From positions 45,617,391 to 45,681,390 of the forward strand of contig CM060193.1 of NCBI GenBank assembly GCA_030549335.1: DNA of 64,000 nt, read 5' to 3'. Shown piece after piece: positions 11,911-22,590 of the stretch. Below the pieces are notes generated by a model. The model was not told the DNA's origin. It saw nothing but the letters and a program-made list of their open reading frames with translations, and did no database searches. A program made the translations under genes and the position numbers. Within the stretch, counting starts at the first letter, position 1; each line of letters begins with the position of its first letter. Origin of the DNA: Pontederia crassipes (taxonomy: Eukaryota > Streptophyta > Magnoliopsida > Commelinales > Pontederiaceae).

Positions 11911-13232
11911 AATATTTTATTAATTAATTTTTGATTTTTATAAATTATTAGGAGATGTAAATAAATTGTAAATAATTCTTTATAAATATGTATTAATTAT
12001 TTTAATTATTTTTTGTGATTAAATTGACATTTTTTCTTTTGCAGATAAAGGTCACGACAATTTTTTAAATTGTCGACTTTCGACTTAAAATTCTGTCGCC
12101 GTCTTATGGTTTTACGACCGAGATTGATTTTTGTCGGCTTTACTGGTTTTACGGCTCGCAATATCGATTGAGTTCTAATCTTCTGTTTTACGATCGTAAT
12201 TTTATCCGAACGTTGTTTTACGCCATGATTTGATTTCGTTTTGGCCAAAGTGGTTTGTTCTATTTGATTTGATTTCGTTGTTTTACGGCCGTAAAGAATC
12301 AACTTAATTCACTTCCGGCCGTAATGATTCAATTGTCGACGTAAGAGTTGGGATAATATTCTCAAGTTTCATTCGACTTTATTTCGGCCGATGTGACCTC
12401 ATTTCGGCTTAATCGACAATTTTTATCTTTACGGTCGAGATTCACTTCATCCGGATCAAATTGAATTCTCTCTCTTGTGATATGATTGATTAAGCTTGCA
12501 GACGAGAATTTAATCTCTGATAATCCATTATCTCATGTTTTCTTTTTACGGCCAAGAACGATCTCATGTTTTCTTTTTACGGCCGAGAATTGATCTCATA
12601 GTTTTGCGGCCGTAAATTCCTTTTATTATTGATTTGACCTCTTTCGGCTTTAATAATTTCGAAAAATCTTTTACACCGCAGAAGTCTTTGTTTATATTTT
12701 GCGACTGGCAAATTTAATCTGAGTTTTACGGCTGAAACTTCATGATCGAATTGTTTTGCAGCCGATAAATTTCTGAACATTTGTTTTTACGCCATATTAC
12801 GACCTTTTCGGCCAGTTTATTTGTGAATTTTTCTTTCTCGGCCATCAAGGATCACGTTCGACTTAATTTTGTGCCATTTGTTACATCATCATTAATTCTT
12901 TCAAGTTTTACGGTCGAACGAGTGCTTGATTTTTACGACCATCTAAGTGATTTACTTTCGGTCGATATTAATGTTTGGCATTTGAATTGGTTTTCGAATT
13001 TTGATTTTTCGCCGTATTTGATAATTTTTCTGTGAATTTTGGTGGCAATAATTAGGTTAATTTCTCTCGAACATTAATTTTGACGACCTAATGAATACTC
13101 GATGATGCCGAAAGACTTTTTATCAATTTAAATCTTATTTCTTGGTGACCTAGTATCTGAATTTCTTTCTTCTTGTATATATTTTCATTTTATTCTTTTA
13201 TCTTACTGAAAATTGGTTGTTGCAGGTACTAA
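11911..13232. repeat. Gypsy 5' leader packed with TTACGGCCGA-type words
   Basis: About 1.3 kb without a convincing ORF. Roughly twenty variants of TTTTACGGCCGA occur between 12040 and 13010, for example TTTTACGGCCGAGAATT at ~12575, TTTTACGGCCGTAAAG at ~12283 and TTTACGGTCGAGATTC at ~12428. Splice-acceptor-like TTGCAG sits at ~12040 and ~13222 just before gag, so a spliced leader is possible. Confidence 0.8.
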
Positions 13233-14618
13233 TTGAAAATTAAATCACAACCAATCCTGGAATCTTCTGATAAGCACACTAGGAGTTCAAATCCACTGTT
13301 GGAATTTGATCCTGAAATTGAAAGAACCTATCATCGATTACGAAGAAATATAAGAAAAATGGCGGAACAAGCACGCGACAATAAGAGACTGGAGCAAAAT
13401 GAACTGGTTCCACCACATAATAATCGGCGAGAAGATGAAGCAGAGCTTTCTATGAGAGAATATGTCTCGACCAGATATAATGACCGAGAATCATGCATTG
13501 TGCTGCCTGAAATCAATGCAAATAATTTTGAGATTAATCCTGCAATCGTGAGGATGATACAATCATCCCAATTTGGAGGAGGATTTCATGAAGACCCTCA
13601 TAATCACCTTGACAAATTTCTTGCTACTCTGAGCACCTTTAGAAATAATAATGTTTCTACTGAAGTTATTCGTCTTTTATTATTTCCACAATCTTTACGT
13701 GACAAAGCTTCCACTTGGTTTAAAACTTTGCCTGCAGGATCGATTCATTCTTGGTTGGAGCTGGTAAAAAAGTTTGTTGGAAAATATTGTCCACCACAAA
13801 AGGCAGGCAAATATCGAAGAGAATTGAGGGCATTTGTTCAAGACGATAATGAGACATTATATGAGGCATGTGAACGATATAAAGAACTATTAGCCAGAGT
13901 TCCTGACAATAGAATTCCAAAGTGACAAGTGATGGAAGATTTCTACCATGGATTGCGAGCTGCGGATCAAGATAAGCTCGATCAATCAGCAGGAGGGACA
14001 GTGCTAGGATCTAAACGTCCTAGTGAGATACAAGATATTATTGAAGCTGTAGCCCTCAAGTCAAGTCAAGAAAGGAGACCACCTCGCCGAACTCATGATG
14101 TACATGCTACACAAGGAATACAATCTTCAGAAATAGTGGCTCAGCTGGAGTCACTTAATCAAAAATTCGAGCAGATGATGTCACTAATGGGAAATTCCAG
14201 CAATTATAGCCTTACAGGTAACACTTCGGATTCAAATCAAATTGAAAATGCTAACTTTATTTCCAATCCATTTTACAGGAACAACGATTATGATTGGAGA
14301 CATAATCTGAAGTTTGCCTATAATCAGAATCAAGGCCAATCTTCTGGTCCATCAAAAGATTATATACTAAAAAGGAAACCTAATACTCCCCAATATCAAT
14401 CATCAAATCATATGCAGGAGATGATGGCATAGATCATAGACACAATGCAAGCATTGCAAAAGAATATGGAATCTAGAGCCACGAGTCAGGATGCATCCAA
14501 TCGAAATCTGGAAAGACAACTGGGCCAGATGGTGGCACAACTGACTGGACGTACATCGGGCTCTCTCCCAAGCAACACAGAGAAAAATCCAAGGGGGGAA
14601 GAGCAAAATAGGCCTTGA
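13233..14618 (+). pseudogene. Athila-type gag with two nonsense codons
   Basis: A single frame runs from about 13233 (first ATG 13359, MAEQARDNKR) to a TGA at 14616. It is interrupted by TGA at 13923 (after RVPDNRIPK, where relatives have Trp) and TAG at 14430. The retrotransposon capsid domain is clear: INPAIVRMIQSSQFGGGFHE, DPHNHLDKFLATLSTF, VIRLLLFPQSLRDKASTWF and FYHGLRAADQDKLDQSAGG. The C-terminus ends in the usual NRNLERQLGQMVAQLTGR and LPSNTEKNPRG, after which pol would normally start but is missing. Both stops can be explained by single C-to-T or G-to-A transitions. Gag should assemble the particle and bind genomic RNA. Confidence 0.88.
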
Positions 14619-15936
14619 TTTTCATCAGAACTAAGTCAAGCTGATGACTATAAATCAGAACTATTTCTATCATTTTTTTATTTATTTTTTTTAGATTAGC
14701 CTAATTAGTTGTTAATTAATATCTTAGTTTTGGGAGATAGTTTTATTTTATTTTATTTTAATTAGGCATCTTATTTTTATTTTATATCGAGTCATCTAAT
14801 CGATATTTCTTTTTGTGCACGGAGCCGATTCGGATACGTCGACCGAGCATTAACACGTCGGGCATGACCTCAGACATGACAAGCTGAGACGTATAGCAGG
14901 CCGTAAAAATCGGAAAATGTACGCCGAGCAACACCTGACACCGACATGATTACGCCTTCGAAAAATGCCACCTGTTCTTCTTACGGCCGACTTGCCATAA
15001 GGCGAAATGACAAGAAACTGCCACCTCGTTACGGCCGAGGATTACATAGATGACCACGCCAGATATCTTTTTACGGCCGAGGTGTTGTGCGATCATACCA
15101 CAGACGAGAATGACAAGACAGAAGCTTCTGACATCCGCATGCACAAGTCCAATCGAAAGAAAAAAAAATGCATGCTTTTGTTTTACGCCCGGACATGACC
15201 TTTCACTGCTAGCCATCACGTCGGAACAGGTCAGATTACGCCCAAAGTTTTATCTATAAAATCTTACATCTCGTGTTTTGCAGATCAAGCACCGCCTCCA
15301 TTTCATCCGCATTCCTTACGGCCGAGGTGCCTCCGCTATCTTTACGCCCGGACGAGAGCCGACGCCGTCATCGGGGCTCCCTTACGCCCAAAGTGCCATG
15401 CCTCCTATTCTTTACGGTCGAAGTTACGCCGCCCCTCTCACCATTACGCCCTGTGCATTACGGCCGAACCTCTATTCCTTACGACCGAAGTTCTTCATCA
15501 ACCAGTTCCTTACGGCCGACGCACCTCCGACAATCAGCTCTTCAACACATACTACGGCCGAGCTTCCAAAGTGCCACGCCTCCTACTTCTTACGGCCGTG
15601 CTTCATAAACTACGGCCAAAGTAATTCATCAATTACGGCTGAGCTTCAACACTGAACCAACTCATTATGGCCGAGCCTCTGTTCCTTACGACCGAAGTCT
15701 CAACGCCGTCACCGCGGCTCCCTTACGCCCGGACGAGCGCCGGACACCAGTGCCACACCTGCATTCCTTACGGCCGAAAACTACAAGATCATCACCTCCG
15801 GCCGAGGTTCCTCATCCTCTCTGCTTACGGCCGAGTCACCTCCGACCTTCAGCTCTTCATCGAATACTACGGTCGAAACCTCAGCCGCTTCCACTGAGCT
15901 GACACCTTTTCTTTGTTAATTTTTGTCCAGATAAAA
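14619..15936. repeat. Gypsy non-coding stretch where pol is missing; second TTACGGCCGA array
   Basis: No RT, integrase or protease motif in any frame. From 14980 to 15880 about 23 variants of CTTACGGCCGAGGTGCC or TTACGCCCGGACGAG occur every 30-60 bp, in a C-rich low-complexity context that opens spurious frames. A pyrimidine tract ending TTTTTGTCCAG lies at 15919-15930, seven bases before the accessory ATG, and looks like a splice acceptor. Confidence 0.8.
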
Positions 15937-17613
15937 ATGAGGCGATTTGCTAATATATGGAGGGGACGTCACGAACGACGACATCCGAATGCTCAGCCGA
16001 CCCCACAGCCCTCACAATTAATCTCCTACCCCGGAGATTATTATTGGACTAAGCCGGAGTATCAAGCTCGATATGAACGAATGTGTGAGATTCAAATTCA
16101 TGCCACCAGATTTTCAGATACTGAATTGCTGAGGAAGTATAATTTACTTGCAGATGTTCATCTATTATTTTCTCAAATTGGACTATCTGACTTTGTGCAT
16201 TCTTGGTGGCCAACTTATGAAGTACTAATTATGGAATTTCTCTCATCCCTGAAAGTCTTTAATTTAGATGGCAGGAATTATGATCAGCCCCGCATTTCAT
16301 TCCAACTTTATGGGCGGCCATTTACTCTCACTTTAGGAGAGATTAATAATATCTATGGATTCTCCAATCATGGATCTCTTTCTGTACTTGCTGACTTTGA
16401 TGCTGAAACTTTTTGGAAACAGATAACAGAAGAAGACCGATTGGTTTGGAACACCGCTAAAGATAGCTCAATTCAGAATCCTGTTCTGCGCTACGTCCAT
16501 CGCATGCTAAGCAACACCTTAAGTGGACGCAGTGATAATGATGGTGCCATCTCAGAGGGAGAGTTATATCTCATCCACAGCATGCTTCACAGAACTCCTG
16601 TTAATGTGGGTGCCTTCCTCATTCGTCGATTCCAGCGCCGCACTACTCATCGTGGCGGTAGCACTAATATGGGTGCCCTTTTCACACCTATTGCTCAGCA
16701 CCTACAACTTGACTTGGATGATCTCGAAGCTGTGCCAGGAAACACCCACCTCTCTCGTAGGACCATTCAGGCTTTGGGTCTCGTGAAGACCAACAACTCA
16801 GGGATCAAAGTTTTTATTTTTAAAGGCCACAATCAGGAGGTGCCCTGCTCAGATCGAGATGCTTTCACGCCAATTAATCCAAATAATTGGCTCATTTTTA
16901 GGCAGGTCATAGCTCCAGTAATCCCACCTGCAGGACCATCTACCTCTGTCGGACAGCTACACCAGGATGAACCTTTCTCCTGGTTTGATTCTACTGATTA
17001 TGCGGCAGCCCAACCCTACCTTCAACAGCCACAAGGATTCCAGACTGCATCACCGGCAGCTTCCCAATATGTCACATCCGTCCATTCACCTTATATGCCG
17101 GTGCCTTCTCCGATTCCATCTCCAACACAAGAGAGCTCTTCTGATTCCTCGTTCATACCTTCTACTCCTTACGAGGAACGCGACTCGATGGAAGTATCTG
17201 CCCCTTTACAAGAACCTGTGCAGAATCGCTATATAGCACAAGAGCCCACTTTTACTTCAGCCCCAGAGCAGACTTACTATCCACCTCCGCCACCTCAGCC
17301 TGACTATGCTTCCATGCAAAACTTATGGGAATCAATGTATGATGAACAACTTCGTCAAGCAGGGGAGTTTCACACTTTTCAAGAAGAGCAACTTCGTCAG
17401 TCAGGGCAGTTGCACGCTATTCAGGAAGAGCAACTTAGACAAGCCCAAGAGTTGACCAACATCCGAGCCGATTTTAGAAATATGGATGATCGTCAGGGTC
17501 GCTTCGAATCCCTTCAGAATCAGCATGCGCGCATGACGAGGCGCATCCATGAGTATCATATGCGCCAAGGAAATCTCGGCTACCATCCACCATCGCCACC
17601 CCGCAGACAGTAA
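15937..17613 (+). CDS. Gypsy accessory protein, Athila ORF1-like (env-position), intact 558 aa
   Basis: The ATG at 15937 (MRRFANIWRGRHERR) follows a splice-acceptor-like TTTTTGTCCAG and is preferred over upstream non-ATG starts. Residues ~30-320 resemble the ATHILA / putative plant transposon protein domain that sits in the env position of Athila elements (segments PEYQARYERMCEIQIHATRF, ISFQLYGRPFTLTLGEINNI, LYLIHSMLHRTPVNVGAFLI). A Ser/Pro-rich linker follows, then a coiled-coil-like tail. The tail has three tandem copies of a 14-residue unit containing (D/E)EQLRQ(A/S)G at about residues 469-508. I see no clear transmembrane segment, so an envelope role is unsupported. It is the longest undamaged frame in the window, notable beside a gag with stops. 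Biochemical function is unknown. Confidence 0.85.
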   Translation: MRRFANIWRGRHERRHPNAQPTPQPSQLISYPGDYYWTKPEYQARYERMCEIQIHATRFSDTELLRKYNLLADVHLLFSQIGLSDFVHSWWPTYEVLIMEFLSSLKVFNLDGRNYDQPRISFQLYGRPFTLTLGEINNIYGFSNHGSLSVLADFDAETFWKQITEEDRLVWNTAKDSSIQNPVLRYVHRMLSNTLSGRSDNDGAISEGELYLIHSMLHRTPVNVGAFLIRRFQRRTTHRGGSTNMGALFTPIAQHLQLDLDDLEAVPGNTHLSRRTIQALGLVKTNNSGIKVFIFKGHNQEVPCSDRDAFTPINPNNWLIFRQVIAPVIPPAGPSTSVGQLHQDEPFSWFDSTDYAAAQPYLQQPQGFQTASPAASQYVTSVHSPYMPVPSPIPSPTQESSSDSSFIPSTPYEERDSMEVSAPLQEPVQNRYIAQEPTFTSAPEQTYYPPPPPQPDYASMQNLWESMYDEQLRQAGEFHTFQEEQLRQSGQLHAIQEEQLRQAQELTNIRADFRNMDDRQGRFESLQNQHARMTRRIHEYHMRQGNLGYHPPSPPRRQ

Positions 17614-17724
17614 ATCTGGTTGTGTCTTTTCCCTTTTCTTTATTTTAATTTCTTTAAATTTCCTTTTTATTGAGTATGTATCACTTTTCCTTGCTGGCTT
17701 AACACTGAGGACAGTGTCTAGTTC

Positions 17725-17745
17725 AAGCTTGGGGGAGTTTGCATT
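17725..17745 (+). other. Internal polypurine-like tract of the Gypsy
   Basis: GAGGACAGTGTCTAGTTCAA is followed by GCTTGGGGGAGTTTGCATTG, nearly the same words as the tract before the 3' LTR. It could act as a second plus-strand primer site. Confidence 0.5.
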
Positions 17746-17759
17746 GCATGTTTCTTTCT

Positions 17760-18815
17760 TTTTATTTGCTTATGTTTGCATCTATTTGTGAAAAAAAAAA
17801 TTCAAAAAAAGTGAAAAAATTGAAAATTTTTCGAAAAATACCATTGCATTCATTTATTTTGCTACCATCTTACTAACTTTTATCTTACTATTTTAATTAT
17901 CTTTAAGTAAAGTTCAAAGACATATTGTTAATTGATGAAATTTGAATACTTTTCTTTCTTATCACTTGCTATTTTAGTATCAAACTTATAGACTGTGTAC
18001 ACATGCTAAATAGAATTATGAATGACTAGACGACAAAATCATATTCATGCCTTATTATTAATGTCTTTTAAGTCTTGATTAGTAGTAGCCTTCTTATTGA
18101 CCATATCAAGTACTTTTTGAGCTTATAAAAAAAAGAAGGGTTAGTTAAACCCCAACAAATAAAACAAATGAATAAAGTTATGTGTAGGTACAAAAGTGTT
18201 ATCCAGAACCAAGGTGTGTTCGGGTAATTAAATCCGTAGGGGTTCATGCCTGACGACCTAAGGGCAACTGCTCTGGGATCCGTCGATCGAAAACCTGCTA
18301 CATGGACCATCTTGTGGAATATGGAGAAGCACAGGAGTACTAAACCATGGCTAAGTTCGAACTCTTCATTCAGAACCTTAGTTGTTCGGGCAAGTAAACT
18401 CGAGGGGTGCTTTATCACCTGCTGCCCTAAAGTCATTTGGTCTGGGAGTCATCAGTCTAAAGCCCGCTACATGGACTTCCTTGTGCAATCCTGCTTGAAG
18501 ATTAGAACTTTTAAAATGATTGAAAATAAAAATGAAAAAAAAAATATTTTAAGCTCAATTAGTACTTATGTGTTCAATATTAATGCTATTATTTGACAGA
18601 CAATTTATTTTTCTGTAAGGCTGAATTTGAGATTGTTTAAATTTGTGTAGCATTCAGAACCTCTATGAAGCTAAGTGCATGAAAAATGGTGAGATACTGA
18701 GTAGTAGGTGTGCAGAAGAATTGTGTGAGAAAATTAATCAGTTGACAATGTGACGGCTATGATGGAACTTTCTTGAGCCTTGTCTTGAATTTTTGCTTGA
18801 GGACAAGCAAGACTT
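17760..18815. other. Gypsy 3' untranslated region
   Basis: AT-rich with no ORF of interest. A diverged direct repeat occurs at ~18205-18320 and ~18375-18490 (GACCTAAGGGCAACTGCTCT with CTGCTACATGGACCATCTTG, against GCCCTAAAGTCATTTGGTCT with CCGCTACATGGACTTCCTTG). Such 3' blocks are typical of Athila-like elements. Confidence 0.6.
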
Positions 18816-18831
18816 TAAGCTTGGGGGAGTT
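18816..18831 (+). other. Gypsy polypurine tract
   Basis: TAAGCTTGGGGGAGTT directly abuts the 3' LTR start TGATGCATG, after the familiar GAGGACAAGCAAGACTT context. Confidence 0.8.
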
Positions 18832-20465
18832 TGATGCATGTAAAATACAACATATTTTAGATTATTATTTTAATTAATTTTTCTGTAATTTGATCATGGC
18901 ATGCATCATTTTTAGTCACTTTTAATCGTAATTCCGGATTTATCAATTTTAATTATTAATTCTCTAAATATTTTAATTGTAGATGGATTAATTAAATTTT
19001 GATAATTATTTTGCAGGAAAAATCGAGATTTAGATGGATTGTGCCGTATCGGCCGAAATTCCGAAGAATTTATCATTACGGCCAAGATTAGGATAAAGAA
19101 TTATTATTTTGGTCGAGATTTGGAGGGGGTAATGGCAATGAAATCATCCTTTTGGCCGATATATGAAGGTGTAAAGATAAAATTGTTTGGGTGTAACGGG
19201 ATTTAATTCTCTGTTTTGGCCGAGATATGAAAGGTAAAGATAAATGATTTTATCTTTTGGGCGTAACAAGATTAAATTCCTTCTTTACGGTCGAGATTTG
19301 GAGGGAGTAAAAGGAATTTTATCTCTTTTTGGCCGAGATTCAAAGGGGGTAAAGATAAAAAAATTTATCTTTTGAAAGAATTTTTATTATCGTTTTTGGC
19401 CGAGATTTATCCGTGAATTTAAATTCGGCCGTACATCACGATCAACAGGAAGACCCATCCGCACCCTATAAATACGTGAAGAATCCGTCGTTTCAATTCG
19501 TGCTCTGAAGTTCAGGTTTCTTCCACGGCGAGTCGTGAGCTCTGCAGGCTACGACCAAGAGGCTCTAGGTGCGACGGTTGGAGGTTGATCGCGACCCTGA
19601 TAAAGTCCGAGAGGCTGCCCGACTGTTTACCAGATTCGAGATCTCTATTTTGAGTGTAATTCTTTCAATTTTTATGATTTGTATTTTATTATCTCTCCGA
19701 AATTTCTAGGATGAACTCCATGTTTTTAGGAGATTATTAATTGAAGGGAAATGTTTGGACCCTATTTTATTTGCTTTAATCTTTTCTGATCAATTATTAA
19801 TTGTCCTTAATGCTTTTATGTTAGTTAATTAAATTTTTGAATTAGGCTATACTAGTTTGTGGAGTGTTTAATTTCAGAATTCATTATACTAATTATAATT
19901 GATTTTATTTGGAATTAATAATTGACATAAATTTGATAACTAGTGTGTGGAGAATCAAGTTTGTGTGGTCTATTAATCTATACCAGTTTGTGGAGTGATT
20001 AATAGTCTAGAGAATTCAATTTAATGCATCTTAATTTTAATATGATTTTGCGGGTACCTGTCGTGGAGACTTCAATTCTTATTAAATTAAGATAGTTATA
20101 TATGATTAGATTGAGGGATGCCAGTCGTGGAGACTACAAGTTAATCATGTTAGATTACTTTAGGGAGACTCTAATCCATCTTTAAAGATTAAATTTATCT
20201 TTTATGGTTCAAATATTTTTCCTAATCTATTTTCATCCTAAGGCCTAACTTCAACACCACTATCTTATCTTTATCTTATTTTCTTTATCTTTTAAAACTC
20301 ATTTTCAAAATCCATGTTTTTTCTCTCTTATTAATTTATAAATTCAGATATTGAATTAATAATATTCCTCGTAGGTTCGACACTCTTACTCATATTTACT
20401 ATATTACTTGAGCGACTAGTGCACTTGCTAGCGATTTTATTTTGCTACATCATTTCAACGCATCA
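18832..20465 (+). repeat. Gypsy 3' LTR
   Basis: Near-identical to 10241-11887, with the same termini, motif words and TATA box (19467-19474). A short deletion near 19730 removes part of a TTTTTAGGATTATTA repeat. Confidence 0.95.
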
Positions 20466-20886
20466 CTTTCTTTCTCTTCGGCCAACTCTCCGGCCGACCT
20501 CTCTCTCTCTCTCCGGCCGACCGTCTCTCCGACTTCTCCTCTCTTCGCCTCTCTCCGGCCAATCGCTCTGCCACCTCCGGGTGATCGTCTCGCCAGCCAC
20601 ATCACTCTCTCTCGGCCAGTCTTTCTCTCTCTATCTCTCCTCTCTCACTGTCCATCGGCAACACACCAAACTCTGGCGACCCATCGCTCGCCGCCGCTGA
20701 CCGACCGCCTCCGTTCTCACCTCCATCTCCCTCTCTCTGTCACTTCCTGCAACCATATGCTCCTTCTAGATTTCCGCCCCTCTTATTCTCGGTATCCCTC
20801 TCTCTCCTCTATGGCACACTCCTTCCGACATTCGCCTCAGTTCAGTTCCAACCTTCCGTTCACTTCAGACCACCATTGTTGAATCC
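20466..20886. other. Copia spacer resumed after the Gypsy, CTCCGGCCGACC-rich
   Basis: Directly continues the sequence broken at 10240. CT-rich with CCGGCCGA words (CTCTCCGGCCGACCTCTC, CTCTCCGGCCGACCGTCTC). Open frames are Ser/Leu/Pro low complexity, probably a leader of the accessory ORF. Confidence 0.6.
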
Positions 20887-22188
20887 ATGGCCGACGACGA
20901 TGAGCATTCACATGTTCGGATAGTCTTTCAGCGTCATCGTCACTTCCTCGATTCCAGTGGTACCATTCATATCCTCCCACCAGAACCAAAACCGGAACCG
21001 GAACCCGAACCCGAGCATGTCCGACATGGACGAGGCCGTGGACGAGGATGATCCCGTGGACGTACTCGTCAATCATCCTCTCCCGAGCCCACTGAGTTTG
21101 ATAGTCATCTGTTTGTTACTAGGGACATCTCTATTAGGTTCGAAGCCTTGTACGCCTCTCGCGAAGTCCGGCGTGCCTATACCATTGATTGGGATGCTCT
21201 GAACATTCCAAATGTTCAAGAGATGTTCGCAACCATCGGTTGACTGCCACTTCTCTCCCTTACAGAGTGTGTGTACCCTCGTCTTGTTCGTCATTTTTAT
21301 GCGAACATGACAATCATTTGAGAGGCCATTATTACCTATGTCCTTGGTGTACTCATTCGGTTGGATCCTGACTGCTTTGTCACATCTTTGGCGTGGCGTG
21401 CCTCTTACCCGGCTTTTATTCATTTGTCACCCATGGCTGGCCTTCGTACGGTTTTTGCTGGACAAGATGTCTAGTATACCGTCAAAATGGCCTATCGACA
21501 TCTTCATCCGATCATGAAGATGGCTCATCACATCCTCAGTTGCATGATCACTCCCCGGGCCAGGCACTATACAGAGGTCACTCACTTCGATCTCTTCTTT
21601 CTTCACTGTCTCTACATCCGTGATGCCTCATTTCTTCACTTCGGCCATTACGTCTTCTATCATATGGACTACACATTTCAGAAGATATCATCTGGTGCTC
21701 GTGGTCGGTACCACTTATATTTTGGTGCCTGGATTATGAGAATTTTACTCCATTGTGGTGTCGAGATTCCTGCAGACGAGGAGTACATTCGACCTCACCC
21801 CACTGACATCATTGGTTCTGGGACCCTGCACCGGAAGGATCTTAAGTTTGGAGAGCAGGCATCACTAGATTCTGACGATAGAGATGATGTCACAAATGGG
21901 GAGCCAGCACCGATGGACACTCAGGATGCACCGGAGGCTGGCCCCAGCTTTCCGCCACCATCGGCACCCGCTGAGCATGTTGGACCTTCCCAGCATGCTA
22001 CCTCAGATTTCTATGGCACCTATGACTTCACAGCTCTTTCACAGCAGGTGGCTGCCATAGACCATCGTTTGACCCAAATGGATCATCGTGTTCGACGGAT
22101 GGAGCGTGACTCTCGTTACCTTGTTAGTTCACTACAGGCATACTATGCATCACAGGGATACATTCCGCCCGTAGCTCGTGAGGAGTAG
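20887..22188 (+). pseudogene. Copia 3' accessory ORF (putative plant transposon protein), four in-frame stops
   Basis: One frame runs from ATG 20887 (MADDDEHSHVRIVFQRH) to the stop at 22186. It is broken by TGA near 21049, 21241 and 21318 and TAG near 21472, with no frameshift. After a Pro/Glu then Gly/Arg stretch comes a region with FEALYASREVRRAYTIDWDA, LAWRASYPAFIHLSPMAGLR, MAYRHLHPIMKMAHHILSCM and FFLHCLYIRDASFLHFGHYV, similar in style to putative plant transposon proteins. A Pro/Ala-rich linker and a heptad-like C-terminus (ALSQQVAAIDHRLTQMDHRV) follow. The layout mirrors the accessory protein of the nested Gypsy. The stops fit CGA-to-TGA and CAG-to-TAG transitions, as in methylated DNA. 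Confidence 0.75.
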
Positions 22189-22590
22189 TTGGGTTGTCTC
22201 TCTATTTGATGATGTCAAAAGGGGGAGCAGTCTAGGACGATATTATATGTTATGTGTCTTAGTGTGTTATGTGTCTTACACTTGTATCGTGCATATCGTG
22301 CACCATTTTGTAGTGACTTCAGTCACATTTGTTAGTGCATGATATTTTATTAACTATGTAATGTAATGACTTTTCTTATGTGATTTCTTTTTAATTTCAC
22401 CTTTGATTTCATATTTATTTCTCGTCATATGTTCATATCAATTATGAAAATATAAATGCCATCGATTTAGGGGGAGAAAAAGTGAAATACACATAAATGT
22501 AGGGGGAGCTTGTTCATTACTTTCTATGTAAAACTTACATTTCATTTCCTTTCTTTCTTCTCCTTATCATCCAATTAATTTGCCATCATA
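22189..22590. other. Copia 3' UTR with repeated G-tracts
   Basis: Polypurine-like words occur at ~22219 (AAAAGGGGGAGCAG), ~22468 (TTAGGGGGAGAAAAAG) and ~22501 (AGGGGGAGC) before the true tract at 22591. No ORF. Confidence 0.6.

Larger units (their letters stand above)
10241..20465 (+). mobile_element. Athila-type Gypsy retrotransposon lacking pol, nested in the Copia
   Basis: LTRs of 1647 bp (10241-11887) and 1634 bp (18832-20465) start TGATGCATG and end CAACGCATCA. They are flanked by the TSD CTTTC. A tRNA-Asp-type primer site follows the 5' LTR and a G-rich polypurine tract precedes the 3' LTR. The internal region holds an Athila-like gag (13233-14618), a motif-rich non-coding stretch and a 558-aa accessory ORF. 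No protease, RT, RNase H or integrase is present, so the element depends on enzymes supplied in trans, like the TR-GAG class of non-autonomous plant elements. By eye the first 600 bp of the LTRs differ at about 3 percent, indicating a moderately recent insertion. Confidence 0.93.

Noticed and set aside
12006..12302. Minus-strand 98-codon Lys-rich frame in the Gypsy leader
   Set aside because: Reverse reading of the T-rich motif array; no homology visible.
15273..15897. Plus-strand Ser/Pro/Arg-rich frames before the accessory ORF
   Set aside because: Overlapping frames opened by the C-rich TTACGGCCGA array; no conserved domain.
15937..17613. True envelope gene in the Gypsy
   Set aside because: It is in the env position, but I see no signal peptide, transmembrane anchor or cleavage site; called an accessory protein instead.
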